DNA of 64,000 nucleotides, taken from NCBI GenBank assembly GCA_031267825.1, contig JAIRYJ010000007.1, positions 161,640 to 225,639 on the forward strand, given 5' to 3'. The notes below the pieces were generated by a model, which saw only the letters and a list, made by a program, of their open reading frames with translations, ran no database searches and was not told the origin of the DNA. Positions 25,227 through 33,398 of this stretch are shown piece after piece. The translations under genes and the position numbers were made by a program. The DNA is from Bifidobacteriaceae bacterium (GTDB taxonomy: Bacteria > Actinomycetota > Actinomycetes > Actinomycetales > WQXJ01). The number at the start of each line of letters is the position of its first letter. Position 1 is the first letter of the stretch.

Positions 25227-27344
25227 CTAATATTCGGCAACTATCACCATGTGCGGTTCAACCACCGCCGGGAGCAGTTCTGTGACCTGGTCATTTGTCA
25301 CAGTGAAAGGCACAGGCAGCCTGTCCGGCGCGGTGAAAACCCGGACCGGCCGGGCCGGTAGGCGCAACCAAATCGGGAATCCGGCCAGGGCGTGGCTGGT
25401 GTCGAGTCGTGGAGTGGCCGCGCTGGAACGCCGCGGCTGGTAGGCCGTCAAGTGAATCGCGGCGCCAGCCGGCCGGCCAGACGCCAGCGGCGCCAAATGA
25501 TGCAGCGTCACTTCAACCCAGGCGGGCCCGCCGTGACTCACCATCCGCTCCGGGTAGAGCCGCCTGATCAGGCCATCAACGACCGCTTTGGAGGTCCAGT
25601 ATGCCTGACTGGCGTATTCGGTGAAGACCGGTGTCGCGATGTGGGCCCAGTTTTTGACGATGCCGACCAGCGGCCCAACGCCATCACTTCCGGCTGGGGA
25701 GTCCAAATGGGAGGTGAAATGCTGCCAGGTCCGGTCGAAACGAGATTCGATGACCTCGCCTTCCAGTTGAGCGCCGGGTAGTGCTTCAAGCAGGCTGGCG
25801 CCACCGTAGGAAACGTACCGGAAGCTGGTGTCGAGCCAAGCGCCAACCGGGCCGCCGGCCGCCTCGGTGGCCGTGTCGGCATCGAGCGAAGCACCATTTG
25901 GGCCACTGACCGGCTCGGTCACCAACCGCCCAGCCCGGAAATAGCAAGGTATGGTCGATACCGGACCCGTTACCTTGACGGGCGGGTCAGCCAAGTCAGG
26001 CACCTCCGGTCCGGCGCTGATCAGGCTGGCCCCGGACTGCCGGGCCCGCTCCAAAGCCGACTTCGCCAGCGGACTCAACTGGACGGCATCGGGCAACAAA
26101 ATGATCTTGTAGGAACCTGCCACGACCCGCTCACCATCCACCACGTCAAACTGAACACCCAGCTCAAGCAGCATTTGGGCGGCACCCAAAACACCCTGGC
26201 TGGGCGTCATGGTGAAACGGCCCGGATCGGAGACGGTCGGCTCAAACTGAGCCACAATGGCGGCCTCCGCCTCCGGCTGGCTCGCCTCAAGCCAAGGTTC
26301 AAGCGCCTCAAAACGGCTCAAGACCTGGCCAATCGTGTCATAAACGGCCTGATCAAGCCGCCCCGAAGGGTCAAGCTGATCACCGATCGCAACCGAACCG
26401 CCGGCCGACGCGATAGTGCCCGCCTCATAGACCAGTTGAGCTGGGGTTTTGAGCCCGCCGAAATCCGCCCACGAGCGATGGAACCGCCCAGTCATGCCCA
26501 CCACCGGTCGGCCGAAGGTCCGGGCGTAGCGTGCCATCACCGGGTAATGCAGGTATCCCCAGGCGCCGTCAGTTGGGAGGGACTCAATGTCGATTTGGTT
26601 TTGCGAATCAAGCGTCCGGCCAAGCCACGAATCCGCTGTGTGATTATGAAAAATGGTGGCCTGGGGGTGGCGTGCCCAGATGATCTGGGCGGCCTGATCC
26701 ATGAATCGTTGGCGCACGCTTAAGTAGTATTCGGCGACGGCCGAATCATCTGACAGGTCAAGTCCGGCCGCGGTCAGGCGGGCGGCCCCGGCTGGCGAAT
26801 AGTTCGGGGTGATCGAGACAATATCAAGCCAGAATCCGTCCGGGTTGTAGTTGGTGCGGACCTCTTCGATTTGAGCCAGGACATAATCGGCGTAGCCGGA
26901 TGCCAGATCAAGCACACTCCAGCCGCGCCCACCGGTCAGGACCGATTCGTTTGACAGGGCGGGCCGGGCCAGCAGTTGACCGGCTTTGTCTACCGCGACC
27001 CATTCGGGATGGAGTTGGGCGGCCAGGTCATCCCATAGGACACCGAGGTAAGCCTGAGCTTTGATGCCGCGCTGATGGAGGGCTTCAATCTGTTCGCCGA
27101 GCAGGTCGCGTGACAGCCCGGGGTGTGGCGTGCCGATTGTGGTGGGGTAGTAGGAGTAGCCGTGCAGTCCTTTGGCGAAGATGTTAACTGAGTTGACGTG
27201 GGCGCGGGCCATTGTGTCAGCGAACTCGGCGGCATCGAATTGGCTGGCTACTGGGGTGATGACGGGTGAAGTGTGGAAGTCTAGGTGAATCTGGCGGAGA
27301 TGTGGCTGGTTCCTAACTAGGCGGTCGAGTGGTGGTTGGCTCAT
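25227..27344 (-). CDS. GHL6 glycoside hydrolase with beta-galactosidase-type trimerisation domain
   Basis: A large cytosolic protein (705 residues, no signal peptide). The first 340 residues form a TIM barrel of the GHL6 type (hypothetical glycosyl hydrolase 6): IHLDFHTSPV, NSVNIFAKGLHGYSYYPT, and PDGFWLDIVSITPNY with a likely catalytic acid. A flavodoxin-like domain follows (DVVDGERVVAGSYKIILLPD), as in the trimerisation domain of GH42 beta-galactosidases, then a beta-rich end. It would cleave a sugar or sugar-acid oligomer after import. AAGGA precedes the ATG. It is convergent with manD (31 bases) and divergent from the RbsD-type operon. Substrate unknown. Confidence 0.75.
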   Translation of the reverse strand: MSQPPLDRLVRNQPHLRQIHLDFHTSPVITPVASQFDAAEFADTMARAHVNSVNIFAKGLHGYSYYPTTIGTPHPGLSRDLLGEQIEALHQRGIKAQAYLGVLWDDLAAQLHPEWVAVDKAGQLLARPALSNESVLTGGRGWSVLDLASGYADYVLAQIEEVRTNYNPDGFWLDIVSITPNYSPAGAARLTAAGLDLSDDSAVAEYYLSVRQRFMDQAAQIIWARHPQATIFHNHTADSWLGRTLDSQNQIDIESLPTDGAWGYLHYPVMARYARTFGRPVVGMTGRFHRSWADFGGLKTPAQLVYEAGTIASAGGSVAIGDQLDPSGRLDQAVYDTIGQVLSRFEALEPWLEASQPEAEAAIVAQFEPTVSDPGRFTMTPSQGVLGAAQMLLELGVQFDVVDGERVVAGSYKIILLPDAVQLSPLAKSALERARQSGASLISAGPEVPDLADPPVKVTGPVSTIPCYFRAGRLVTEPVSGPNGASLDADTATEAAGGPVGAWLDTSFRYVSYGGASLLEALPGAQLEGEVIESRFDRTWQHFTSHLDSPAGSDGVGPLVGIVKNWAHIATPVFTEYASQAYWTSKAVVDGLIRRLYPERMVSHGGPAWVEVTLHHLAPLASGRPAGAAIHLTAYQPRRSSAATPRLDTSHALAGFPIWLRLPARPVRVFTAPDRLPVPFTVTNDQVTELLPAVVEPHMVIVAEY

Positions 27345-27703
27345 GGTTGGCTAGTCCTTCCAATCTGGCGCGGATAGGTGTTCTGTTCCCTTGGTGGTCA
27401 AGAGGCCGCCAGGTGTGCCGCTGGCTGGCCCGGTAGCCGCTGGCTGGCCCGGGTAGGTCTAAGCGAGTCGCTGGGAAACCGCCGGTCGGTTGACGTGTCA
27501 GTCGGGTAGAACTAGAATACATGCTATGCATACAAGTTGGACAAGGTCTTTCGCGTTTCGCGCCAATGCCGTCTGGCAGGCCCGCGCGGCGGCTTGCGAA
27601 GCAGCCCGCACGGTCGGCAGCAGGGCGGCCCGCCAAGCGGCCCGTGGAACAGGGCGCGGAACAGCTCGCGGAGCGAACCGGCCAACTGTCGAGGGAGGCG
27701 CTC
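27345..27703. promoter_or_regulatory. Divergent control region with a second candidate GntR operator
   Basis: At 27513-27537 the half-sites ACTAGAATACATG and ACTTGTATGCATA (read on opposite strands) form an imperfect inverted repeat. It matches the 18764-18790 site in the consensus ACTNGNATRCAT. An open frame runs through 27521-27703 in phase with the mutarotase gene, but its composition is Arg/Ala-rich and unlike protein; it is read here as leader sequence. Confidence 0.5.
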
Positions 27704-28285
27704 GTGCTGAAGAACATTGACCCGGTCCTGACTCCTGATCTGCTTTACGGCCTGGCCAAAGCCGGTCACGGTGACGTTATCGCGGTGGTAGACCGCAACT
27801 ACCCGCCCTATGCGGCAGGCATTCCAGTAGTCCACCTGGCAGGCGTTGACGGCCCGGCCGCCATCGCGGCGATTTGTTCAGTCACGCCGCTCGACACCTT
27901 CATTGATCAGCCCCTGGCCGCCATGCGGCCAGTCGGGGAGGATAGTTTGCCCGCCGTCACAACTGAAGTGGTGGCAGCGGCCAGCCAAGCCGAAGGCCGC
28001 CAGATCATTCCCCGCCCAGTTGAACGTTTCGCCTTCTACGCTGAGGCGAAATCAGCCGCCCTCATGGTCGCCACAGGCGAGGCCCGTCCCTACGCTTGTT
28101 ACCTGCTGACCAAAGGCGTCTGGCCCAGCTTCGCGCCGGACGCCACCCCGCCCGGGGCGCCAGCGGTTGGTGCGGGAGATCCCGCCACCTCATCTGGTGC
28201 GTCGCCCGCGGGCCCGGGAGATCCCGCCACCTCATCTGGTGCGTCGCCCGCTGGCTCGTCAACCGATGCGGGCCAGGACCGGTGA
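27704..28285 (+). CDS. RbsD/FucU family sugar mutarotase
   Basis: RbsD/FucU proteins interconvert anomers of sugars such as ribose or fucose and act beside a kinase. The 193-residue form starts at GTG 27704 behind GGGAGG. It shows the family opening VLKNIDPVLTPDLLYGLAKAGHGD, with the catalytic His, then VVDRNYPPY and the closing ARPYACYLLTKGVWP, which carries the conserved Tyr. FucU-type proteins are about 140-150 residues; the extra tail here contains a 42-base unit present twice (GDPATSSGASPAG repeated). It heads a short operon with a PfkB kinase. FucU is the closer match by the end of the protein, but the substrate is uncertain. Confidence 0.82.
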   Translation: MLKNIDPVLTPDLLYGLAKAGHGDVIAVVDRNYPPYAAGIPVVHLAGVDGPAAIAAICSVTPLDTFIDQPLAAMRPVGEDSLPAVTTEVVAAASQAEGRQIIPRPVERFAFYAEAKSAALMVATGEARPYACYLLTKGVWPSFAPDATPPGAPAVGAGDPATSSGASPAGPGDPATSSGASPAGSSTDAGQDR

Positions 28286-28292
28286 ACAACTG

Positions 28293-29204
28293 ATGCGAAT
28301 CGCGGTTGTTGGCAGTTACGGTGTTGGATTCACTGTCCAATCGGCCCGTCTGCCCATCGCTGGGGAAACAATCCTCGGCACCGGTTTTACCCAGGGTCCG
28401 GGAGGCAAGGGCTCCAACCAGGCGGTAGCCGCCGCCCGCCTGGGAGCCGAAGTCTCATTCTTAACGGCTCTGGGTGAAGACGAATACGCGGCAGCCGCCC
28501 GCCGCCTGTGGCAGACCGAACGAATCAACGTTGAGGCGGTTTTGAGCATCAAACAAAGCCACACCATGGCCGCCTGGATTGTGGTCGAACCGTCCGGCGA
28601 CAACCGGATCATTGTGGTGCCAGGTGCCCTGGATTATCTGACACCAGCTGCCGTCCGTGGCTTTACCAGTCAAATCGTGGCCGCTGATGTGCTGATGACC
28701 TCGTTCGAGATTCCGCTTGAAGCAGCCATCGAAGCGCTCAGAATTGGCCGTCAGGCAGGTACCACCACACTGCTCAACCCAGCACCGGCTAGGACCTTGC
28801 CAGACGAAGCCTGGGACCTGATCGATGTTGTAACACCAAACCAGACTGAGGCGGCCGTCTTGTTAGGACTGGATCCTCAAGCCGTCCCGGATCAGGCCAG
28901 CTTGGCGACGGAACTGGCCCGCCGGGTTGGCCGGGCCGCTGTCATGACATTGGGTGGTCAAGGCGCGCTCCTTGCCCAGGCAGGCGAATTGTTGGCGGTG
29001 CCGGCCGTGCCAGTAGAACGCGTCGTTGACACGACAGGTTGTGGGGACGCTTTCAGCGGCGCTTTGGCCGTCGGGTTAGCCCAGGGCCGCCCCCTGCCCG
29101 ATGCCGTCCGTTTGGCTACAGCAGCGGGCGCCCATGCTGCCAGCATCGCTGAAGTCGTCCCGTCACTCCCAACCTGGGACCAACTGAAAGGCTGGAAGCA
29201 ATGA
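28293..29204 (+). CDS. PfkB family carbohydrate kinase (ribokinase type)
   Basis: A 303-residue sugar kinase. The first PfkB signature is GPGGKGSNQAVAAARLGAEV (residues 36-55) and the second, with the catalytic Asp and anion hole, is DTTGCGDAFSGALAVGLAQG near residue 250. The opening MRIAVVGSYGVGFTV is typical of the ribokinase branch. It lies seven bases after the mutarotase gene and overlaps the next gene by four bases. The pairing suggests a monosaccharide freed by the neighbouring glycosidase. A 2-keto-3-deoxygluconate kinase role would complete the mannonate route but cannot be shown here. Confidence 0.85.
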   Translation: MRIAVVGSYGVGFTVQSARLPIAGETILGTGFTQGPGGKGSNQAVAAARLGAEVSFLTALGEDEYAAAARRLWQTERINVEAVLSIKQSHTMAAWIVVEPSGDNRIIVVPGALDYLTPAAVRGFTSQIVAADVLMTSFEIPLEAAIEALRIGRQAGTTTLLNPAPARTLPDEAWDLIDVVTPNQTEAAVLLGLDPQAVPDQASLATELARRVGRAAVMTLGGQGALLAQAGELLAVPAVPVERVVDTTGCGDAFSGALAVGLAQGRPLPDAVRLATAAGAHAASIAEVVPSLPTWDQLKGWKQ

Positions 29205-30205
29205 GCCAAGTCATCCGCTGGGGCGTCCTGGGGGCATCCGCCATAGCCCGGGACAAAGTCCTGCCAGGCATCCTGAAAACCACCAACGCCCGGGTCGACC
29301 TCCTGGGTACACGTGATCCGGCGGGTCGCCGGGCGGTGGCGGAACAGTTTTCGGTTTCACGCGGCGCCGCCAGCTTAGAAACGGTGGTGGCGGACAGCCA
29401 GATTGATGCCGTCTACGTGTCCTTACCTAACACACTGCATCACGAATGGATTATTCGGGCCCTTCAAGCCGGCAAACCAGTCCTGACTGATAAACCAATG
29501 TCGGTCACCACGGCTGAAGCTGAAGACATCGCTGCCTGTTCTAAGGCGGTAGGCCTGCCGGTGATGGAAGGCTTCATGTACCGTTTCCACCCGCAGCATC
29601 AATACATTTTGGGACGGATCGCTGACGGGTCGATCGGTCAAGTACGCGAGGTCCAAGCCAGTTTCATTTACTTGATGTTGCAAGCGGTCAGTCCGCAAGA
29701 TATCCGCTTAACAGATGGACCTGGCGCTGGAGCCCTAATGGATATGGGCTGCTACACCGTTAACGCTGTCCGTCTGATGCTCGGCGCTGAACCAGTCGCG
29801 GTGAGCGGCTGGCAAGTGCGGCACAAACGACTTGGTTTCAACCTTGCTGGGGTGGCTGCCTTGGCTTTTCCAGAGGGCCGCCGGGCTCAGATTAGCTGGG
29901 GTTATGACACTGGCAACGGCGGTAACGTCAAAGTGATCGGCTCTGAGGCGATCCTAGAGACAGTCAACCCGTTCGTGCCGGACCAAGGCTATCCAGCCGA
30001 AACGACTGTCACCGAACTTGGTCACGGCGGACGCGTCACAACACATCACTTCGGCCCTGTTGACCAGTTCCAGTTGGAGTTCGCCGAGTTTTCGGCGGCT
30101 TTGTTAGAAGGCCGTCCACCGCGTTGGACGGTGGCTGACGCGGTAGCACAAGCTAAAGCGATGGACCTGGTCAAGACGCTGCCGGTGATTGACCAGCAGG
30201 GCTGA
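29201..30205 (+). CDS. Gfo/Idh/MocA family NAD(P)-dependent oxidoreductase
   Basis: A 334-residue sugar oxidoreductase with N-terminal Rossmann loop RWGVLGASAIARDKVLPGI and the family strand VYVSLPNTLHHEWIIRAL. The usual E-K-P motif is TDKPMSVTT (Asp for Glu), followed by EGFMYRFHPQH. This motif set is that of glucose-fructose oxidoreductase and xylose or myo-inositol dehydrogenases. The start overlaps the kinase stop (ATGA) and the aldo-keto reductase gene starts three bases downstream, so these act in one pathway. The Asp change is conservative and found in some relatives. Confidence 0.85.
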   Translation: MSQVIRWGVLGASAIARDKVLPGILKTTNARVDLLGTRDPAGRRAVAEQFSVSRGAASLETVVADSQIDAVYVSLPNTLHHEWIIRALQAGKPVLTDKPMSVTTAEAEDIAACSKAVGLPVMEGFMYRFHPQHQYILGRIADGSIGQVREVQASFIYLMLQAVSPQDIRLTDGPGAGALMDMGCYTVNAVRLMLGAEPVAVSGWQVRHKRLGFNLAGVAALAFPEGRRAQISWGYDTGNGGNVKVIGSEAILETVNPFVPDQGYPAETTVTELGHGGRVTTHHFGPVDQFQLEFAEFSAALLEGRPPRWTVADAVAQAKAMDLVKTLPVIDQQG

Positions 30206-30208
30206 AAC

Positions 30209-31204
30209 ATGCGGTTCAGATATCTTGGACGGACAGGCCTAAAGGTGGCCCCAATTGTGCTCGGCACGTTCAACTTTGGCTGGCTAGTTGAACCGAAAGA
30301 TGCCTTCGCCATCATGGACCGGGCCTTAGAGGAAGGCGTCACCGTCTTTGACACAGCCGATTCGTACGGCAAATGGACTGGTGGTCGGGGTCATTCTGGT
30401 TGGTCTGAGGAGATCATTGGCCAATGGTTCACCCTTGGCGGTGGCAGGCGTGAGTCGGTTGTCTTGGCCACTAAGGTCTATGAGGCGACCGATGAACCAA
30501 CCGAATGGGTCAACGCTGAACGTGGTGTTTCGGCTTACAAGATCAAACGCCACATTGAGGGCTCACTGAGACGCTTGGGCACCGACCATGTTGAGTTGTA
30601 TCAGCTCCACCACCATGAGGATCACGCCCCTTGGGAAGAACTACTCGGTGCCTTAGAAGATCTGGTGACAGCCGGCAAGGTGGTCTATCTGGGTTCATCG
30701 AACTTTGGCGCACGCCATCTGTGTTGGGCCCGGACGGCCGCCGAGCGGCGCGGCGGTTTAGGTTTTGTCTCTGAACAGCACCGTTATTCGTTGGCTTGCC
30801 GTTTACCAGAACTCGAAGTCTTACCGACCTGCCAGGAACTCGGGATCGGTTTGATCGCTTGGAGCCCACTAGCTAGTGGGCTGCTTGGCGGTCACGCCCT
30901 TAACCGGGCCGGTGGTGAGCGTTCAGCCGAGGCGGGTGGGGCACTTGATCAGGCTGGGCGGGAGCGGTTAACGGCCTACCATCAACTCTGCGCTGATCTG
31001 GGTGAAACGCCAGCCAATGTGGCTTTGGCCTGGACTCTGGCCAACCCGGCGGTAACCGGGCCGATCATTGGGCCGCGCACCGCTGACCAGGTTAGCCAGT
31101 CGGTCAGAGCGGCTGAAATTGAGCTGGATGCGGCCACCTTGATGCGCCTTGACGAAATCTTCCCCGGCCCGGGCGGGGCCGGGCCGGGGGCTTACGCCTG
31201 GTAG
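30209..31204 (+). CDS. Aldo/keto reductase
   Basis: A 331-residue NADPH-dependent aldo/keto reductase TIM barrel. Family landmarks are MRFRYLGRTGLKVAPIVLGT at the start and the catalytic Asp and Tyr in VFDTADSYGKW. The Lys appears in VVLATKVYEATD, the His in YQLHHHEDHAPWEELL, and the cofactor loop is GPIIGPRTADQV near the end. It resembles the potassium-channel-beta-like AKR group that reduces aldehydes or ketoses. It is the last gene of the kinase operon. Its TAG stop is inside a long hairpin that probably ends transcription. Confidence 0.85.
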   Translation: MRFRYLGRTGLKVAPIVLGTFNFGWLVEPKDAFAIMDRALEEGVTVFDTADSYGKWTGGRGHSGWSEEIIGQWFTLGGGRRESVVLATKVYEATDEPTEWVNAERGVSAYKIKRHIEGSLRRLGTDHVELYQLHHHEDHAPWEELLGALEDLVTAGKVVYLGSSNFGARHLCWARTAAERRGGLGFVSEQHRYSLACRLPELEVLPTCQELGIGLIAWSPLASGLLGGHALNRAGGERSAEAGGALDQAGRERLTAYHQLCADLGETPANVALAWTLANPAVTGPIIGPRTADQVSQSVRAAEIELDAATLMRLDEIFPGPGGAGPGAYAW

Positions 31205-31242
31205 GGCTGCCGCTGCTCGCGGCAACGACAGCCCTACCAGGC
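31196..31242 (+). terminator. Long hairpin overlapping the aldo/keto reductase stop codon
   Basis: A perfect 14-bp stem (GCCTGGTAGGGCTG with CAGCCCTACCAGGC) encloses a second small hairpin (CCGCTGCTCGCGG). The TAG stop is in the left arm. It would terminate the operon running from the mutarotase gene. Confidence 0.75.
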
Positions 31243-31835
31243 CCCTGAGCCGTTAGTTGAATCACCGGCCGCCAAGGGGGTGTTAGATAGCAACCTTCTG
31301 GCCGGGCCGCGCACTGACGCGATAGCGTGAACAGCGAAGACGCGGCCGGAAGGCGGTGACTGTGGTCCTGGGAGGCTGCCACGCGGCAGCCTCCTTGGAG
31401 ATTGTCGCATGGCAGTCTCCTTAGGGGATGTCGACTGGTTGAGTTGACACGGAAGGATGCCTAGGAGCCCGTCCGATAACGGGCTCCTAGGTCCCGAGTC
31501 GGAACCCAGTCTCCGCGTCCCTCGGCAGCCAGCCCACTTTCCGCTACGGAAACCGGTCAAAGCTACCCATTTCAGCCGACTTTGGCCGATTACCGTCATC
31601 CTGGCTCTTGCCTTGAACTGCCGCCTTGAGCGGTCTATTGGTAAACCCGCAGGTCAGCTAACTGCCTCTGATTCGCCCGGCGCCGGTCAGCCCACTTTCC
31701 GCTACGGAAGCCGGTCAAAGTCACTGCTTTGAGCCGACTGTGTCCACTTCTTGCGCCAAGCGCCCGGTCCACCCCAGCCGCTTCACCCGGCTCGGCGCCA
31801 AGATCACCGACGTTCGGTCACTGAGAAATTGGGTG
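31205..31835. repeat. Gene-free 631-bp stretch with hairpins and direct repeats
   Basis: No gene is convincing here. A perfect hairpin stands at 31460-31491 (CCTAGGAGCCCGT / ACGGGCTCCTAGG). A direct repeat of about 51 bases lies at 31530-31580 and 31688-31738, sharing CAGCCCACTTTCCGCTACGG and GGTCAAAG with the spacing kept. Short variants of GCAGCCTCCTTGGAGATTGT and GCAGTCTCCTTAGGGGATGT stand at 31386-31430. Repeats plus absence of coding suggest a decayed mobile-element or stable-RNA region. Confidence 0.55.
31460..31491. terminator. Perfect 13-bp hairpin in the gap
   Basis: Arms CCTAGGAGCCCGT and ACGGGCTCCTAGG around a six-base loop. It has no T tract on either strand and could stop transcription from either side between the aldo/keto reductase and the lipoprotein operon. 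Confidence 0.5.
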
Positions 31836-32747
31836 TCAGCCTGCGGTCAGGTCGATCCCGTGGGACAGGTAGAAATCACGCCGTGACTGCTCCAGCATCG
31901 TTGACAGTTCAATGAACCAGGCCGTTTCCGCATCCGAAGCGTCAATGTTGTCGTCAAACTGCGGGAATTCTATTATCACCGCAGGCATTGCCTCCTCGGT
32001 CAGAATGTCTTCAAAGCCGGACTGGTCAACGCTCACCCTGTCTGGGTCGAACACCGGGCAATCCTCAAGCAGAGTTTGGAGTTCAGGCTTGGTGATGGTG
32101 CCCGGCAACGCCACGAACGGCTCACGACCATCAATACCTCTGACGCTGTCAGGCGGAACATCTTCAAGCCGGGGAAACCCATGGTCCCGAGCACACGCCG
32201 CCCACTCGTTGGTCGCGTTGGCGACTTCCAGGCGTCTCAGCTCTTCCCAGCGTGCCGTGTCCGAATGCGGTTCCGGGGACAGGTAGCCGCTCAGTTCAAT
32301 ACAAGCCCGGAAGACATCACTTTGATCCACTTCGTCAACGATTAGCCTGGATCGCTCGTTGCCATCAGCGCCGAAGGCGATCCTCTGTTCGCCGCTAATC
32401 TCCCCGAACTCCTCAACCCCACCGCCAGCTACGACCTGAAGTACGGTGTGCCTCGGTTCCCAGCCAATCGAAGCCTGGCCGTCCGCTACATCATTCAGTT
32501 GGGCGGGCAAGCCATTGTCAATTAGGCAGCTAACCAGAGCCTCAGCACCATCAAGCTGGCTGGCCCGCTCCGCGGACGGACCGCTGATTGACGCCACAGT
32601 GTCACTGTCATCCGCGCACCCGGCCAAGCCCAGCAATATAGCGCAGGCCAGCCAAATCACCCGCAACACGGGCCGGTCCCATAGCTTCTGAGACTGCCCC
32701 TTACCCAACGGCGAACCAGCCGATCTGGGTTTCGCCGTCAGACTCAT
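31836..32747 (-). CDS. Lipoprotein, family not recognised
   Basis: A 303-residue protein with a long basic leader and a lipoprotein signal whose lipobox reads L-A-G-C (about residues 41-44). The mature part is acidic, with many Glu and Asp, and has paired Cys residues (VSCLIDNG, FRACIELS, WAACARDHG, LEDCPVFD) that could form disulfides outside the cell. It shows no known domain. The start overlaps the end of the upstream lipoprotein gene by 47 bases; an internal start is possible. It ends a three-gene minus-strand cluster with a secreted protein. Confidence 0.65.
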   Translation of the reverse strand: MSLTAKPRSAGSPLGKGQSQKLWDRPVLRVIWLACAILLGLAGCADDSDTVASISGPSAERASQLDGAEALVSCLIDNGLPAQLNDVADGQASIGWEPRHTVLQVVAGGGVEEFGEISGEQRIAFGADGNERSRLIVDEVDQSDVFRACIELSGYLSPEPHSDTARWEELRRLEVANATNEWAACARDHGFPRLEDVPPDSVRGIDGREPFVALPGTITKPELQTLLEDCPVFDPDRVSVDQSGFEDILTEEAMPAVIIEFPQFDDNIDASDAETAWFIELSTMLEQSRRDFYLSHGIDLTAG

Positions 32748-33396
32748 AGACCGGTATTAGCCTTTCGTTGGTCTGCTGTCCCGCCCGCAGGGCGCTCTCC
32801 AGGTCACCGCGCAGGGTGGAATCGTCTATCTCCGGACTGACCCCCAGAGCGCGCAGACCTAAAACAGCCTGGTCACCTAACTGGGCAGGGCCGCCGGCGC
32901 GGTCTTGGGCTGGCGGACCAGTGAACGCTTCGACAGTCAAGTCATATAACTCCAGCCAGGCCTCATCGCCAGGATCAGCCTTGTCCAGGCCGTGAGCTTC
33001 GATCAACCAAGCCGCGAAGGCGTTAGCGGCGCCAAGCCGCCTTGTCTGTTGCATTGCGGCGGCCTCAGACGGATTAGCTGCCTTGACGTCCAGGTCAGTC
33101 TTGTAGATGTAGCCTTCAATCCCGTTCGTCGCGACCGCGAAGATCAGTTCCGGCTCCTCGTCAGGTGAGTCGACATACATCGCGCTGCCATAACTCTGGC
33201 CATTCGCGTTAGTTGGAAAGGTGGTCTCAGGTATCGCGGGCGGTTCAGATGCTGCTTCACAGGCGGTCAACGCTGCCAAGATCCCGGCCGCGGCGATCAA
33301 CCAAGAACCTGCGGCTAGCAATTTGAACCGCCTACCAAACAGACGCGTCAAGGAGCCGGTACGGCCATTGGTGAAAACCGCTGCGGGACCAGTCAT
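32701..33396 (-). CDS. Lipoprotein, family not recognised
   Basis: A 231-residue protein whose signal peptide has lipobox L-T-A-C (ILAALTACEAAS). The mature domain is about 180 residues, moderately acidic, with IEGYIYKTDLDVKAANPSEA and a C-terminal segment PVYESDGETQIGWFAVG. ATG at 33396 is preferred because it lies just after the stop of the upstream gene; the frame stays open to 33462. The layout (secreted protein, then two lipoproteins, tightly packed) suggests one transcript and a joint role at the cell surface. Function unknown. Confidence 0.65.
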   Translation of the reverse strand: MTGPAAVFTNGRTGSLTRLFGRRFKLLAAGSWLIAAAGILAALTACEAASEPPAIPETTFPTNANGQSYGSAMYVDSPDEEPELIFAVATNGIEGYIYKTDLDVKAANPSEAAAMQQTRRLGAANAFAAWLIEAHGLDKADPGDEAWLELYDLTVEAFTGPPAQDRAGGPAQLGDQAVLGLRALGVSPEIDDSTLRGDLESALRAGQQTNERLIPVYESDGETQIGWFAVG

Positions 33397-33398
33397 TG

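Noticed and set aside
27521..27703. N-terminal extension of the mutarotase
   Set aside because: The extension is Arg/Ala-rich, crosses the operator region, and the GTG behind GGGAGG gives the normal start.
20244..29110. More GATGCCGTCC copies at 20244 and 29103
   Set aside because: They code for conserved residues (LLDAVR, PDAVRL) of the epimerase and kinase folds, so they are probably chance matches from codon use.
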